A stretch of 64,000 bases of DNA from assembly GCA_016191815.1 (NCBI GenBank), contig JACPVI010000023.1:1-64000 (forward strand). The letters run 5' to 3'. Every line of letters starts with the position of its first letter. The first letter of the stretch is position 1. Shown here one piece after another: positions 27,864 through 38,278 of the stretch. The notes under the pieces are model-generated. The model saw only the letters and a program-made list of their open reading frames with translations, had not been told where the DNA came from and ran no database searches. This DNA is from Myxococcales bacterium (lineage in GTDB: Bacteria; Myxococcota; Myxococcia; Myxococcales; Myxococcaceae). The translations under genes and the position numbers were made by a program.

Positions 27864-28961
27864 ATGCCCAGATCCTTGCCGCTCGCCGCGCTGCTGGCGC
27901 TCGCCGCCGCAGCGTGCAAGCGGGAGGGCGCCGCGCCGAGCGAGGATCGCCCCGCTCGCCCAGCCGTGAGCCTCCAGGGTGCCGGCGCGACCTTCCCCTA
28001 CCCGCTCTATTCCAAGTGGATCTTCGAGTACGGCAAGCAGCGCCCGGAGATCCGCGTCAACTACCAGTCAATCGGCTCGGGAGGCGGGATAAGGCAGCTC
28101 ATCGAACGGACCGTCGACTTCGGCGCCACCGACGCGCCGATGACCGACCAGGAGCTGGCGAAGGCCTCCGGCCGGATCGTCCACCTTCCGACGACCCTGG
28201 GCGCTGTGGCGGTCACCTACCAGGTGAGAGGGCTCGAAGCGTCCTCGCTGCAGTTCTCGCCGGAGGCGCTGGCGGGCGTCTTCCTCGGGGAGATCGCCCG
28301 CTGGGACGATCCCGAGCTGGCCGAGCTGAACCCCGGTGTGCCTCTGCCTGCCGAGCCGATCACCGTGATCCACCGATCGGACGGCAGCGGCACCACCGCC
28401 ATCTTCACCGGCTACCTGGCGAAGGTCAGCCCCGGCTGGAATGAGAAGGTCGGCGCCGGAAAGAGCGTCCGCTTTCCCTCCGGTCTGGGAGCGAAGGGCA
28501 ACGAGGGAGTCACCGGGCAGATCAAGAGCACCCCCGGCAGCATCGGCTACGTGGAGCTTGCCTACGCGAGGCAGAACAAGCTCCCGGTGGCCGCCGTCCG
28601 AAATCGCGCCGGCAGGCCGGCCTTGCCCACGCTGGAGGCCGTCTCCGCCGCCGCTGCCGCCTTCACCGGCTCGCTGCCCGAGGACCTGCGGCTGTCCATC
28701 GTCGATCCGCCGGCGGAGTCCGCCTACCCGATCTCCTCGTTCAGCTACGTCCTCGTCTACGAGCAGCAGCCCGATCCGGTGAAGGGCCAGGCGCTCGTCG
28801 ACTTCCTCTGGTGGGCCATCCACGAGGGACAGGCCATGGCGCCTCAGCTCGACTACGCCCCGCTCCCGGAGGCGGTGGTCAGAAAAGTGGAAGAGAAGCT
28901 CCGATCGATCTCCCCCTCCAAGAGGCCTTCTCCCCTCCAAGGAGAGGGCTCTTGGCCGTGA
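27864..28961 (+). CDS. pstS: Phosphate-binding lipoprotein PstS
   Basis: 365 residues from MPRSLPLAALLALAAAAC, a lipoprotein signal peptide, with an AAAGGAG SD. The PstS fold is marked by LQGAGATFPYPLYSKWI, YQSIGSGGGIRQL, VDFGATDAPMTDQEL, VIHRSDGSGTTAIFT and GSIGYVELAYA. These include the phosphate-binding Ser/Thr/Asp/Arg residues. It captures phosphate for PstCAB. The last 13 residues ([13 protein letters not shown]) are encoded by a palindromic repeat that also holds the pstC SD. The stop overlaps the pstC start as GTGA. Confidence 0.96.
   Translation: MPRSLPLAALLALAAAACKREGAAPSEDRPARPAVSLQGAGATFPYPLYSKWIFEYGKQRPEIRVNYQSIGSGGGIRQLIERTVDFGATDAPMTDQELAKASGRIVHLPTTLGAVAVTYQVRGLEASSLQFSPEALAGVFLGEIARWDDPELAELNPGVPLPAEPITVIHRSDGSGTTAIFTGYLAKVSPGWNEKVGAGKSVRFPSGLGAKGNEGVTGQIKSTPGSIGYVELAYARQNKLPVAAVRNRAGRPALPTLEAVSAAAAAFTGSLPEDLRLSIVDPPAESAYPISSFSYVLVYEQQPDPVKGQALVDFLWWAIHEGQAMAPQLDYAPLPEAVVRKVEEKLRSISPSKRPSPLQGEGSWP
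28918..28955 (+). repeat. Intercistronic hairpin covering the pstS end and pstC RBS
   Basis: Outer arms CCAAGAG (28918-28924) and CTCTTGG (28949-28955) enclose inner arms CTTCTCC and GGAGAGG (one G-T pair). The GGAGAGGG in the right arm is the only SD for pstC, so the hairpin could hide it or protect the pstS mRNA 3' end. Either would give the usual excess of binding protein over permease. Confidence 0.6.
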
Positions 28962-29944
28962 GCGTGACTGCGCTCGGGCGATTGAGCCTGCCCAGGCGCC
29001 TGGCGCCGGCGTTCTGGGGTGAGGCTCATCTCGGCGACCGGGCGTTCCGGCTCTGCACGGCCGCCTTCGCCGCGGGAGCGCTCCTCACCCTCGCCGCGCT
29101 GGCGCTGCAGATGACCCGCGCCTCCGCGCTCAGCCTGAGGCGATTCGGCCCGGGCTTCGTCCTCGGCACCGAGTGGGATCCGGTGCGCGAGAGCTTCGGG
29201 GCCCTCCCTTTCCTCTTCGGGACGGTGGTCTCCTCGGCGCTGGCCCTGCTGATCGCGGTCCCCGTCTCGCTCGGAGCGGCGATCTTCCTCTCCGAGCTGG
29301 CGCCCGGCTGGCTGCGCTCGCCCATCGGCTTCCTCTTGGAGCTGCTCGCCGCGATCCCCAGCGTGGTGTACGGGCTCTGGGGCATCTTCGTGCTCGCCCC
29401 GTGGCTTCGGGACACCGTGCAGCGGCCGCTCTCGGGTGCGCTCGGCGGGCTCCCCTTCTTCTCCGGCACTCCGCGCGGCTTCGGAATGATGGCCGGGGGA
29501 CTCATCCTGGCGATCATGGTGCTGCCCACCATCGCCTCGGTCAGCCGGGAGGTGATGCGGGCCGTCCCGGTCGGCCTGCGAGAGGCGGCGCTCGCCCTCG
29601 GCGCCACCCGCTGGGAAACCGTGCGCCACTCGGTCCTGCCTTCCGCCCGCTCCGGGCTCGTCGGGGCGATCATCCTCGGCCTCGGCCGCGCGCTCGGAGA
29701 GACCATGGCCGTCACCATGGTGATCGGCAACCGCGCCGAGATCTCCGCCTCCCTCTTCGAGCCCGGCTACACCATGGCCAGCGTGATCGCCAACGAATTC
29801 ACCGAGGCTGCCGGAGACCTCTACCTCTCCTCGCTGGCGGAGATCGGCCTCCTCCTCTTCGGGGTGACCCTGCTGCTCAACGCGCTCGCCCGGCTGCTCG
29901 TTTGGCGCATCGCCCGGCTGCCTGACGGCGCCAGGAGGGCCTAG
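28958..29944 (+). CDS. pstC: Phosphate ABC transporter permease PstC
   Basis: 328 residues from the GTG overlapping the pstS stop; a TTG two codons earlier is also possible. Six or more membrane helices are evident. The family blocks [20 protein letters not shown] and the EAA-loop [20 protein letters not shown], followed by [18 protein letters not shown], are diagnostic of PstC. It forms the channel with PstA in the inner membrane. Tandem position in the pst operon confirms the assignment. Confidence 0.95.
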   Translation: MSVTALGRLSLPRRLAPAFWGEAHLGDRAFRLCTAAFAAGALLTLAALALQMTRASALSLRRFGPGFVLGTEWDPVRESFGALPFLFGTVVSSALALLIAVPVSLGAAIFLSELAPGWLRSPIGFLLELLAAIPSVVYGLWGIFVLAPWLRDTVQRPLSGALGGLPFFSGTPRGFGMMAGGLILAIMVLPTIASVSREVMRAVPVGLREAALALGATRWETVRHSVLPSARSGLVGAIILGLGRALGETMAVTMVIGNRAEISASLFEPGYTMASVIANEFTEAAGDLYLSSLAEIGLLLFGVTLLLNALARLLVWRIARLPDGARRA

Positions 29945-30784
29945 GTGGACCGCTACCGTCGGCGGAGCGCCATCGACCGGCTCGCCAAAGCCGCCTGCGT
30001 GGCCGCGGTGCTCCTCGCGCTGGTGCCGCTGGCGAGCCTGCTCGCCTATGTGGCGGCCAAGGGAGTCTCGGGACTCAGCCTCTCCTTCTTCACCGGGCTG
30101 CCCAAGCCGGTGGGCGAGCCGGACGGCGGGATGGTGAACGCCGTCACGGGCACCCTGGTGCTGGTCGGGCTCGCCTGCCTGTTCGGCGTGCCGCCCGGAG
30201 TGATGGCCGGCATCTACCTGGCCGAGTTCGGCGACAACCGTTTCGGCAAGGCGGTGCGGTTTTCCGCCGACGTCCTCTCCGGAGTGCCCTCCATCGTGGT
30301 GGGCATCTTCGTCTACACGCTGCTCGTCCTTTGGATGCGCGGCTTCTCGGCGCTCGCCGGAGGGGTGGCCCTGGGCATCATCATGCTGCCCACCGTCACC
30401 CGCACCACCGAGGAGCTGGTCCGGATGGTGCCGGATTCGCTCCGCGAGGCCGCCCTCGCCCTCGGCGTGCCCAGGTGGAAGGCCATCGTCCGGGTCGTCC
30501 TCAGGACCGCGGCGCCCGGGATCCTCACCGGGCTGATGCTGGCGGTCGCCCGGGTGGCCGGCGAAACGGCGCCCTTGCTCTTCACCGCCTTCAACAACAG
30601 GTTCTGGTCGATCGACCTCTCCCAGCCGATGGCCTCGATGCCGGTCCAGATCTTCACCTACGCCGTCTCACCGTACGAGGAGTGGCACCGCCAGGCCTGG
30701 GCCGCCGCGCTGGTCCTGGTGGCGATGGTGCTGGCGCTCAACGCCGGGGCTCGGCTGCTCTTGCACCGGAGGGCCCCGCGATGA
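29945..30784 (+). CDS. pstA: Phosphate ABC transporter permease PstA
   Basis: 279 residues beginning at a GTG directly after the pstC stop (0 bp gap). Six predicted helices. Blocks [38 protein letters not shown], the EAA-loop [20 protein letters not shown] and [20 protein letters not shown] are typical PstA. It pairs with PstC. The stop overlaps the pstB start as ATGA. Confidence 0.95.
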   Translation: MDRYRRRSAIDRLAKAACVAAVLLALVPLASLLAYVAAKGVSGLSLSFFTGLPKPVGEPDGGMVNAVTGTLVLVGLACLFGVPPGVMAGIYLAEFGDNRFGKAVRFSADVLSGVPSIVVGIFVYTLLVLWMRGFSALAGGVALGIIMLPTVTRTTEELVRMVPDSLREAALALGVPRWKAIVRVVLRTAAPGILTGLMLAVARVAGETAPLLFTAFNNRFWSIDLSQPMASMPVQIFTYAVSPYEEWHRQAWAAALVLVAMVLALNAGARLLLHRRAPR

Positions 30785-31614
30785 TGTTCCTCGGCGGACC
30801 CCGGCGGGAAGATCCAGCACAGGGCCGCGAGGCGGCGCCAAGGAGCGCTCCCGCCCAAGCGGTGGAGAAGCTGAGGGCGGAGGGCCTCAAGGCCTGGTTC
30901 GGCGCCACGCTGGCGCTCAAGGGCATCTCCCTGGGGATGAAGGAGCGGCGAGTCACGGCGATCATCGGACCCTCCGGCTGCGGAAAGTCGACCTTCCTCC
31001 GCTGCCTCAACCGCATGCACGAGGTGGCGGCCGGAGCGAGGGCCGAGGGGCGGGTGCTCTTGGACGGGGTGGACATCTACGGGCGGGGCGTGGACCCGGT
31101 GCAGGTGCGCAGGCGGGTGGGCATGGTGTTTCAGAAGCCGAACCCCTTTCCGACCATGTCCATCCGCGACAACGTACTGGCGGGGGCGAAGCTGAACGGG
31201 GTGCGGCTCCGGGAGGAGGACGCCCTTTTCGAAAAGGCGCTCCGCCGGGCGGCGCTATGGGAGGAAGTGAAGGACGTCCTCGCGCGCTCCGGAGCGAGCC
31301 TCTCCGGGGGCCAGCAGCAAAGGCTGTGCAGCGCGCGGGCGCTGGCGCTGGATCCCGAGGTGCTGCTGATGGACGAGCCTTGCTCGGCGCTGGACCCGAT
31401 TGCCACCGCCCGGGTGGAGGAGCTGATCCACGAGCTAGCCGAGCGCCTGACGATCGTCATCGTCACCCACAACATGCAGCAGGCGGCGAGGGTTTCGCAC
31501 TACACGGCCTTCCTCTACCTCGGTGAGCTGGTGGAGTACGACGAGACCGATGTCCTCTTCACCAAGCCCCAGAACCCCCGGACCGAGGAGTACATCACCG
31601 GCCGGTTCGGCTGA
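30781..31614 (+). CDS. pstB: Phosphate ABC transporter ATPase PstB
   Basis: 277 residues from the first ATG of ATGATG (overlap with pstA). Walker [12 protein letters not shown]-loop [15 protein letters not shown], signature [18 protein letters not shown], Walker [14 protein letters not shown] and H-loop [11 protein letters not shown] are all present. The 35-residue N-terminal extension is Arg/Ala-rich. It powers phosphate uptake and, with PhoU, takes part in Pi signalling in E. coli. Usual length is about 250-280 residues. Confidence 0.96.
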   Translation: MMFLGGPRREDPAQGREAAPRSAPAQAVEKLRAEGLKAWFGATLALKGISLGMKERRVTAIIGPSGCGKSTFLRCLNRMHEVAAGARAEGRVLLDGVDIYGRGVDPVQVRRRVGMVFQKPNPFPTMSIRDNVLAGAKLNGVRLREEDALFEKALRRAALWEEVKDVLARSGASLSGGQQQRLCSARALALDPEVLLMDEPCSALDPIATARVEELIHELAERLTIVIVTHNMQQAARVSHYTAFLYLGELVEYDETDVLFTKPQNPRTEEYITGRFG

Positions 31615-31624
31615 CGGTGCACCG

Positions 31625-32743
31625 ATGGCGCGCGAGCATACCGATCGCGAGTACGAGCAGCAGCTCAAGAGCCTGCGTGACCAGCTTCACCGGATGGGCG
31701 CGATGGTCGAGGAGATGATCGCCCACGGCGTGCGAGCCTTGCTCGAGCGCGACTCGGATCGGGCCCGGCGGACCATCGAGGCCGACCACCAGGTGAACCG
31801 GCTCGAGGTGGAGACCGACGAGCTGTGCCTGCGCATCCTGGCCCGCCGGCAGCCGGTGGCCTCGGATCTGAGGTTCATCACCATCGCCCTCAAGCTGGTC
31901 ACCGACCTCGAGCGCATCGGCGATCTCGCGGTGAACATCTGCGAGCGCGTGCTCGAGTTGAACGCCGAGCCGCCGTCTCCGCCCTACCCCGACCTCTCCA
32001 AGATGGCGGGAGAGGCGCGCCAGATGGTTCGCGAGGCCCTGGACGCCTTCATGGCCTCGGACGCCGAGCGCGCCCAGCGGGTGATCGAGCGCGACCGGCT
32101 GGTCGATGCCTACTACGCGCAGCTCTTCCGCCAGCTCCTCACCGACATGGCGCACGACCCGCGCGCCGTCTACCGCGCCACCCGCATCCAGTCGCTCGCC
32201 AAGTACCTCGAGCGGATCGGCGACCACGCCCAGAACCTCGCCGAGATGGTGGTCTTCATGGTGAAGGGCAAGGACATTCGCCACCTCGGGCGCCTCGAGG
32301 AGCCCGAGGGCAAGCACTTCCCCCACGGGGTGCTCTTCATCTGCGTGGGGAACTCCGCCCGCAGCCAGATGGCCGAGGGCTTCGCCCGCCGCCTGTTTCC
32401 CCCCGGGATCCGCGTCTGGAGCGCCGGCAGCCGGCCGGCGGAAGGGCTGAGCCCCCGCGCGGTGCAGGTGATGCGGGAGGCCGGCATCGACATCACCGGG
32501 CAGCGCCCGAAAGCCGTGGCCGAGGTGCCCTTGGGTGACGTGGACACGGTGATCACGCTCTGCTCCGAGGAAGTCTCGCTGCCGCTCCCCGGCGAGCTGC
32601 GCCGGGAGAGATGGGAGCTGTCCGACCCCGGCTCCACCCCGGGGGGAGAGGAGATCGTGCTCCAGGCCTTCCGCGAGACCCGCGACGCGATCCGCGACCG
32701 GATCTCCGCGTTTCTGGCCGAGCTGGAGCGCCCGCGCAGATAG
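31625..32743 (+). CDS. phoU: PhoU fused to a low-molecular-weight phosphatase/ArsC-like domain
   Basis: 372 residues from MAREHTDREYEQQLKSLRDQ, 10 bp after pstB. Residues 1-218 are PhoU: two three-helix bundles with the metal motifs DLERIGDLAVN (94-104) and YLERIGDHAQN (194-204). A 14-residue linker leads to residues 234-368, a low-molecular-weight tyrosine phosphatase/thioredoxin-type arsenate reductase. Its P-loop is C240-VGNSA-R246 in FICVGNSARSQMAEG, and DP at 335-336 gives the acid Asp. The first redox Cys is Cys313 (TLCSEEV), but the second, expected five residues on as in LCAEEVCP, is Ser318. So the domain may work as a phosphatase, a sensor, or a reductase with a different disulfide route. 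PhoU is usually about 220-240 residues and free-standing. Role: negative control of Pst and Pho signalling, possibly coupled to arsenate. Confidence 0.93.
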   Translation: MAREHTDREYEQQLKSLRDQLHRMGAMVEEMIAHGVRALLERDSDRARRTIEADHQVNRLEVETDELCLRILARRQPVASDLRFITIALKLVTDLERIGDLAVNICERVLELNAEPPSPPYPDLSKMAGEARQMVREALDAFMASDAERAQRVIERDRLVDAYYAQLFRQLLTDMAHDPRAVYRATRIQSLAKYLERIGDHAQNLAEMVVFMVKGKDIRHLGRLEEPEGKHFPHGVLFICVGNSARSQMAEGFARRLFPPGIRVWSAGSRPAEGLSPRAVQVMREAGIDITGQRPKAVAEVPLGDVDTVITLCSEEVSLPLPGELRRERWELSDPGSTPGGEEIVLQAFRETRDAIRDRISAFLAELERPRR

Positions 32744-32786
32744 GCCGCCGGGGGGCGGGGGTCGTCGGCGAGGCGCCGGCGGTAGA

Positions 32787-33665
<879 letters not shown>

Positions 33666-33717
33666 GTCTCCGGGATGCTAGCACTCCCCCGCCCGGAGCA
33701 CATTTCGCCGCCCGCCC

Positions 33718-35103
33718 TCAGAGGACCCAATCCCTCGAAGGCGGAGGCCGGCCCTCCAGCTCGGCCCGCGCCCGCTCGTAGCCCGGTCGACCCAAGAGGC
33801 CGCACGCGTACCGCTTCCCCGCCTCCACCCCGGGCTGATCGTACGGGTTCACCCCATAGAGAGGGCCGGCGAAGGCGGTGGCCACCTCGAGCAGCATCAT
33901 GAGCTGACCCATCGACCGCGCGTCCAGGCAGGGCAGCCTGAGTGTCAAGGACGGCCTGCCCTTCGCCGCCAGCGCCGCCGCGGTCGCCCGCTGCTCCGCC
34001 GACAGAAGCTCGTGGAAGGTGTGGCCGCCGAGGTAGGCCGCGTCGGGCTCGCTCGTCCAACCCTTGGGCACCTCCAGATCCTCTCGCGGCCGGTCGAGCG
34101 AGACGAACACCGCCACCTTGTCCTCGGGTCCCTCCATCAGGAGCTGCAAGAGCGAGTGCTGGTCGGTGGCGCCGACCGCCCGGACCGGGGTGGGCCCCAC
34201 CGGCCCAGCGGGGCCCTGCTTGCCAAGGCTCTCCGCCCAGAGCTGGACGAACCAGTCCGCCGTCTCCCGGAGGCCATCGGCGTACGGCATGAAGACGTGG
34301 GTGCGCCTCATTCGCGAGGTGTCGAACAGGTAGAGGGCCGCGGCGAACAGGTAGGCCGGGTTCTCGAACAGCTCGGAGGAGTCGCAGCGCCGCGCCATCT
34401 CCCCCGCTCCGGCGAGCAGAGCGCCGACGTCGATCCCCGCCGCCGCCGCGGGCAACAGGCCCACCGCGGTCAGCACCGAGAAGCGGCCTCCGACCGGAGG
34501 GGGCACCGGCAGCGTGCGCCAGCCCTCGGCGGCCGCCACTTTCCGGAGGGCGCCCTTCTCGGGATCGGTGACCGCCACGATCTGCCGTCGCGCCGCCTCG
34601 GCGGACAGCCTGGAGAGCCGCTCGCGCGCCACCATGAGCTGGGCCCAGGTCTCGGCGGTGCCTCCGCTCTTGGTGATCGCCGCGAACGCGGTGGTGCGGA
34701 GATCGAGGGCGTCGAGCAGCGCGGAGAAGGTGGAAGGATCCGAGTTGTCAGGGAAGAACAGCCGCGCCCCGCTCCGCCGCTCGCGCGGGAGGAGGTTGTG
34801 GAAGGGGTGGCAGAGCGCCGAGAAGAGCGCCTTGGCCCCCAGCGAGCTGCCGCCGATGCCCAGGACCACCAGGTTCTCGAAGGCGCTCAGCTCTCCGCCC
34901 AAAGACTGCGCGGCCTCCGCGGCGCGGGAGTCGAACGGGAGATCCATGAAGGCGATCTTCCCCGCCTTCCGACCCTCGCAGAGGGACCGGTGCGCTGCGC
35001 GCGCAGCGGGTATCAAGGCCTCGAAGTCCTGCCGCGAGAGGCCGGCGCTCCCGACCTGGGCGGCGGTGGAGAGGTTCAGATCGAGGGCGATGGGGTCGGG
35101 CAC
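33718..35103 (-). CDS. pgi: Glucose-6-phosphate isomerase
   Basis: 461 residues from a GTG with an AGGAGGAG SD. The sugar isomerase (SIS) domains show LVVLGIGGSSLGAKALF, ITKSGGTAETWAQL, VGGRFSVLTAVGLLP and GATDQHSLLQLLMEG, and the C-terminal VNPYDQPGVEAGKRYACGLL. Length fits the short bacterial Pgi class. It interconverts glucose 6-phosphate and fructose 6-phosphate, the substrate of the PFK at 9855. No operon partner is evident. Confidence 0.96.
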   Translation of the reverse strand: MPDPIALDLNLSTAAQVGSAGLSRQDFEALIPAARAAHRSLCEGRKAGKIAFMDLPFDSRAAEAAQSLGGELSAFENLVVLGIGGSSLGAKALFSALCHPFHNLLPRERRSGARLFFPDNSDPSTFSALLDALDLRTTAFAAITKSGGTAETWAQLMVARERLSRLSAEAARRQIVAVTDPEKGALRKVAAAEGWRTLPVPPPVGGRFSVLTAVGLLPAAAAGIDVGALLAGAGEMARRCDSSELFENPAYLFAAALYLFDTSRMRRTHVFMPYADGLRETADWFVQLWAESLGKQGPAGPVGPTPVRAVGATDQHSLLQLLMEGPEDKVAVFVSLDRPREDLEVPKGWTSEPDAAYLGGHTFHELLSAEQRATAAALAAKGRPSLTLRLPCLDARSMGQLMMLLEVATAFAGPLYGVNPYDQPGVEAGKRYACGLLGRPGYERARAELEGRPPPSRDWVL

Positions 35104-35175
35104 GGGGCTCCTCCTGTCCGAGCGCGGGACCCTAGCGTAGGGCAGGCGGCTTGGCGAAGGCGGCGCCCCGCTCCG

Positions 35176-37821
35176 CTACTGGATGTTGACGGTGATGCTG
35201 CTCGCCGCCGGAGGCTTGATCGCCTGGTTGTCCTGACCGTAGAGGGTCGCGGTCATGGTGACGTTGCTGCCGGTGCAGCCGGCGGGCAGGTTCATGGAGA
35301 TCTCCCCCTTGCCCTGCGAAGCGTCCGTCTTCCCGTCCACCGCGGTGCAGCTCGCGTTCCCACCGGTGAAGGTCACCTTGACGTAGCCATCGTCGGTGGC
35401 GGCGGTCCCGACCTTGAAGGCGCTGACCTTCACCTTGATCGCGCTGGCCGCGGCGACGGTCGAGTTGGCATCCTTGGGCGTCAGCCAGTCCACCTCCGGG
35501 CGGCCGTAGTCGATGAACACGAAGCCGGTGGTGAAATCGACCATCCGATCGGAGTTGAAGCTGTTCAGCTCGACCAGCTTCTCGTAGGAGATCGCCGGGG
35601 CGGTGCTCTTCGAAGGATCCTCGGTGAGGCGAATCGCCTGGACCAGGATCGGCGCGCGCGAGCCGGTGGTGGAGCCGGTGTAGAAGGTCCGGTCGGCGAA
35701 CGTCCCCGGAGGAGGCGGCAGCGCGAAGCCGGTGGTGGCCTGCGCGGGAGAGAGGTACACCACCCAGCGGTGGTCCAGGTTGTCGGTGAACACCACCCTC
35801 ACCACCGTCGCCCCGCCAGTGCCGGTGAGACCCGGATCCGAGGCGAACTTGAACGTCCGCGGCGGCAGCGCGCCCTGGGCGGTGTTGGTGAAGTTGTACT
35901 TCGCGTTCTCCGGGAACTTGAGGTAGGGGCTCGGCAAGTCCACCACCGTGGAGCCGGTCGGATCGAAGGCGATCCGGTTTCCGGGGACTCGGCCCATCAC
36001 CGCCGAGCTGGCGATCCCCGCGGAGGCGTCGTTGGCGCTCTTGAGGGAGAGGGCCAGGGCGACCACTCCGTAGTCGGTGCCCTCGATGCCGTGGTGGGTC
36101 GGCGCCATGCGCAGCTGCACCAGGCCAGGCGCCGCCAGGCCCGCCTGCAGGTCGGTCTTCGCGTCGGTGTTCTGGTTGACCGCCGCGCCCATCCCGAGCG
36201 GCACCACCCCGCGGCCAGAGACCAGGGCCCCGCCGAGGAACATCGCGCCGTCGACGTAGGCGCCCTTGAACTGCGGAAGGTCGGGAGAGCGGACCACGAA
36301 GCTGAACGCCAGCGGCACCTGGGCGAAGTCGTGGTTCACCGGGGTGAACTCGGTGACGTTGGAGAAGTCGGGGTCGCCGTTCGTCTTGCGCGGGGTGGTC
36401 TTCAAGGTGAACTGGACGTCGCGGCTGATCGACGAGTTGAACCTGCGGAAGATGGGGATGATCTTCCCCAGCACCGCTCCGAAGTCGATGTTGCTGGTGC
36501 CGCTCGCGAAGGCGTCGATGGGCAGGTCGCCCAGTGGCACGTCGCCCGCCAGCGCCCAGGCGGTGCGGGTCCCGCAGGAGCCGGAGAGGATCTCCGCCTC
36601 GCGGGGCGCTCCGCTCGCGTCGGTGCACGTCCCCGCCAGGCCCTGCGCCGAGATGTCCTTCTTGATCACGGTGTCGGTGAAGCCCAGGTACACGCCCGCC
36701 GGGAGCGGCACGTCGGCCTTGTCGATGGCGGTGCCGATCTTCACGTGGGTGGGGACGCTGGGCCCGAGCAACTGGGCGATGGAGAGGTCGGTGATCGAGC
36801 CGGCCAAGGACATCCCGGCGATGCCGGCGTGGACGTTGGGCGTGGCGGGCACGCCGTTGAAGGTGCCCTTGTAACCGCCGAACTTGTCGACCTGGTTTCG
36901 CCTCAGCGCCATCGCCAAGAACCGCGCATCCGGCGAGGAGGTGGACATGTCGTAGTTGGCGATGGTCAGGTAGTTGTAGTCGTCGTGGAAGGCGGAGACC
37001 GACACCAGGTTCTGCCCGCCGGTGATGTTCAGGCGCGCGTAGCCCTTGGCGTCGGTGGTCCCCACCGCGCCGATGGTGGCGCCGGTGGTCGGCACCGAGG
37101 CCAGGATCGACGCCCCTTGCACCGGGCGGCCGGACAGCTCGTCGACCACCAGCACGTCGACGTTGTTCGCCGGCACGGTGCCGGGGAGCACCAAGACCTT
37201 CGCCTTGCAGGTGGCCCCGCCGATCTTCGCCTGCACCGCATCCTCCGCGGAGGTGTTGGCCGCCGCTCCGGTGAACTCGGCAGACAGCCCGGTGCCGCTG
37301 CCGGTGACCGCGGCGGTGAGCGCCGACCAGGTCACCCCGGTCTTCGGCACCACCGGGTTCTTCGCCGAGTCCCAGGCGGAGAGGTAGAACTTCGCCTTCG
37401 CGCCCGCCCGCAGCACCACGTAGTCGGGCGTCACCTGGCAGGAGGTGATGGAGCTTTCCGCAGGCGCCGCGGTGCAGGCGCCGTTGCGGCACACCTGCGA
37501 GCCGCAGTCCGGATCGGCGGAGCACAGCGAGGCCACGCACTTGCCCTCGTCGCACTGGCAGCCCAGGTTCCCGCCGCAATAGTCCAGCGCCCAGTCCTTG
37601 CGCACCTCCGCGGTGCAGTCGTTCTTGGTGCGGCAGGCCGGCTCGCACTTCGAGGTGGATTGGTTGCAGTAGAAGAGGTTGGGGTCGGGGCAGTCGGCGT
37701 CCTCGATGCAGTCCTCGGTCCCTGCGTCGACGCCCCCATCCCCCTTCGTCGGCGGCGGAGGGCAGGCCGAAAGCAAGAGCCCGAGCGCAGCGAGAAGTCC
37801 CAATCGAGTGGTCGCCGTCAT
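35176..37821 (-). CDS. Large Cys-rich lipoprotein, surface
   Basis: 881 residues from MTATTRLGLLAALGLLLSAC (lipobox LLSAC) with a GGGAG SD. Residues about 25-135 hold a Cys-rich module (CIEDADCPDPNLFYC; CRTKNDC; CQCDEGKC; CSADPDCGSQVC) of disulfide-knot type. The next 750 residues are beta-rich: Big-like (VVLRAGAKAKFYLSAWDSAK), a carboxypeptidase-regulatory-like module (DVLVVDELSGRPVQGASIL), and further Ig-like sections. No catalytic residues are seen. It has a clear upstream promoter at 37860-37888. Similar in plan to the product at 16480. Probably an outer-surface binding protein. Confidence 0.9.
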   Translation of the reverse strand: MTATTRLGLLAALGLLLSACPPPPTKGDGGVDAGTEDCIEDADCPDPNLFYCNQSTSKCEPACRTKNDCTAEVRKDWALDYCGGNLGCQCDEGKCVASLCSADPDCGSQVCRNGACTAAPAESSITSCQVTPDYVVLRAGAKAKFYLSAWDSAKNPVVPKTGVTWSALTAAVTGSGTGLSAEFTGAAANTSAEDAVQAKIGGATCKAKVLVLPGTVPANNVDVLVVDELSGRPVQGASILASVPTTGATIGAVGTTDAKGYARLNITGGQNLVSVSAFHDDYNYLTIANYDMSTSSPDARFLAMALRRNQVDKFGGYKGTFNGVPATPNVHAGIAGMSLAGSITDLSIAQLLGPSVPTHVKIGTAIDKADVPLPAGVYLGFTDTVIKKDISAQGLAGTCTDASGAPREAEILSGSCGTRTAWALAGDVPLGDLPIDAFASGTSNIDFGAVLGKIIPIFRRFNSSISRDVQFTLKTTPRKTNGDPDFSNVTEFTPVNHDFAQVPLAFSFVVRSPDLPQFKGAYVDGAMFLGGALVSGRGVVPLGMGAAVNQNTDAKTDLQAGLAAPGLVQLRMAPTHHGIEGTDYGVVALALSLKSANDASAGIASSAVMGRVPGNRIAFDPTGSTVVDLPSPYLKFPENAKYNFTNTAQGALPPRTFKFASDPGLTGTGGATVVRVVFTDNLDHRWVVYLSPAQATTGFALPPPPGTFADRTFYTGSTTGSRAPILVQAIRLTEDPSKSTAPAISYEKLVELNSFNSDRMVDFTTGFVFIDYGRPEVDWLTPKDANSTVAAASAIKVKVSAFKVGTAATDDGYVKVTFTGGNASCTAVDGKTDASQGKGEISMNLPAGCTGSNVTMTATLYGQDNQAIKPPAASSITVNIQ

Positions 37822-37859
37822 TTGTGTCGCTCCCTTTGGGGGGTCGAGAAGGGGCTGGC

Positions 37860-37888
37860 ATTGAACGCAGCGCACCCCTGGTTGTCAA
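37860..37888 (-). promoter_or_regulatory. Strong sigma-70 promoter for the large lipoprotein gene
   Basis: On the minus strand TTGACA (37883-37888) is followed after 17 bases by TTCAAT (37860-37865), a perfect -35 and a 4/6 -10. The start would lie about 30 bases before the ATG at 37821. Confidence 0.65.
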
Positions 37889-37984
37889 CCGAGCGCGGCT
37901 GGCGAGCCGCCGCGATCGAGCATTTCCTGGCGCACTGCGGCAACCCGTCTTGGAGGGGAGCGCGTTTGCGCCGATGATGCGGCC

Positions 37985-38278
37985 GTGCCGCTCCGCGAGA
38001 TGCCCGGTGTGAAGCAGCTCCTCCCCAAGGTGCTGGCCCAGCTCGCGCGCGAGTCCGGAGGCGCGAGCCAGCTCGCTCCTGTCTGGGAGGAGGTCGCCGG
38101 TCCCGCCATCGCCCGCGCCGCCGCTCCGGTGTCGCTCGCCGATGGAACGCTGGAGCTCCGGGTCTCGCAGAAGGCGTGGGCCGCGGAGCTCGCCTCGCGC
38201 GAGGCCGAGCTCTTGGACCGACTGTCGGCGCGCCTGGGACCGTCCGCGGTGCGCCGCCTCTCGTTCCGGGTCGAATGA
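37985..38278 (+). CDS. DUF721 (DciA-like) protein
   Basis: 97 residues from a GTG (MPLREMPGVKQLLPKVLAQL); the ATG at 38000 is an alternative. The core APVWEEVAGPAIARAAAPVS, then TLELRVSQKAWAAELASREA and ELLDRLSARLG, is the DUF721 domain. In several bacteria it is the DciA helicase-loading factor, elsewhere of unknown role. It overlaps the CAP-domain gene as ATGA. It is divergent from the lipoprotein gene with 163 bp between starts. Confidence 0.88.
   Translation: MPLREMPGVKQLLPKVLAQLARESGGASQLAPVWEEVAGPAIARAAAPVSLADGTLELRVSQKAWAAELASREAELLDRLSARLGPSAVRRLSFRVE

Noticed and set aside
34012-37977. Open plus-strand frame of 1321 codons
   Set aside because: It lies antisense to pgi and the large lipoprotein, both with clear motifs and starts. 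Its His/Arg/Val-rich translation has no domain and is a GC-bias artefact.
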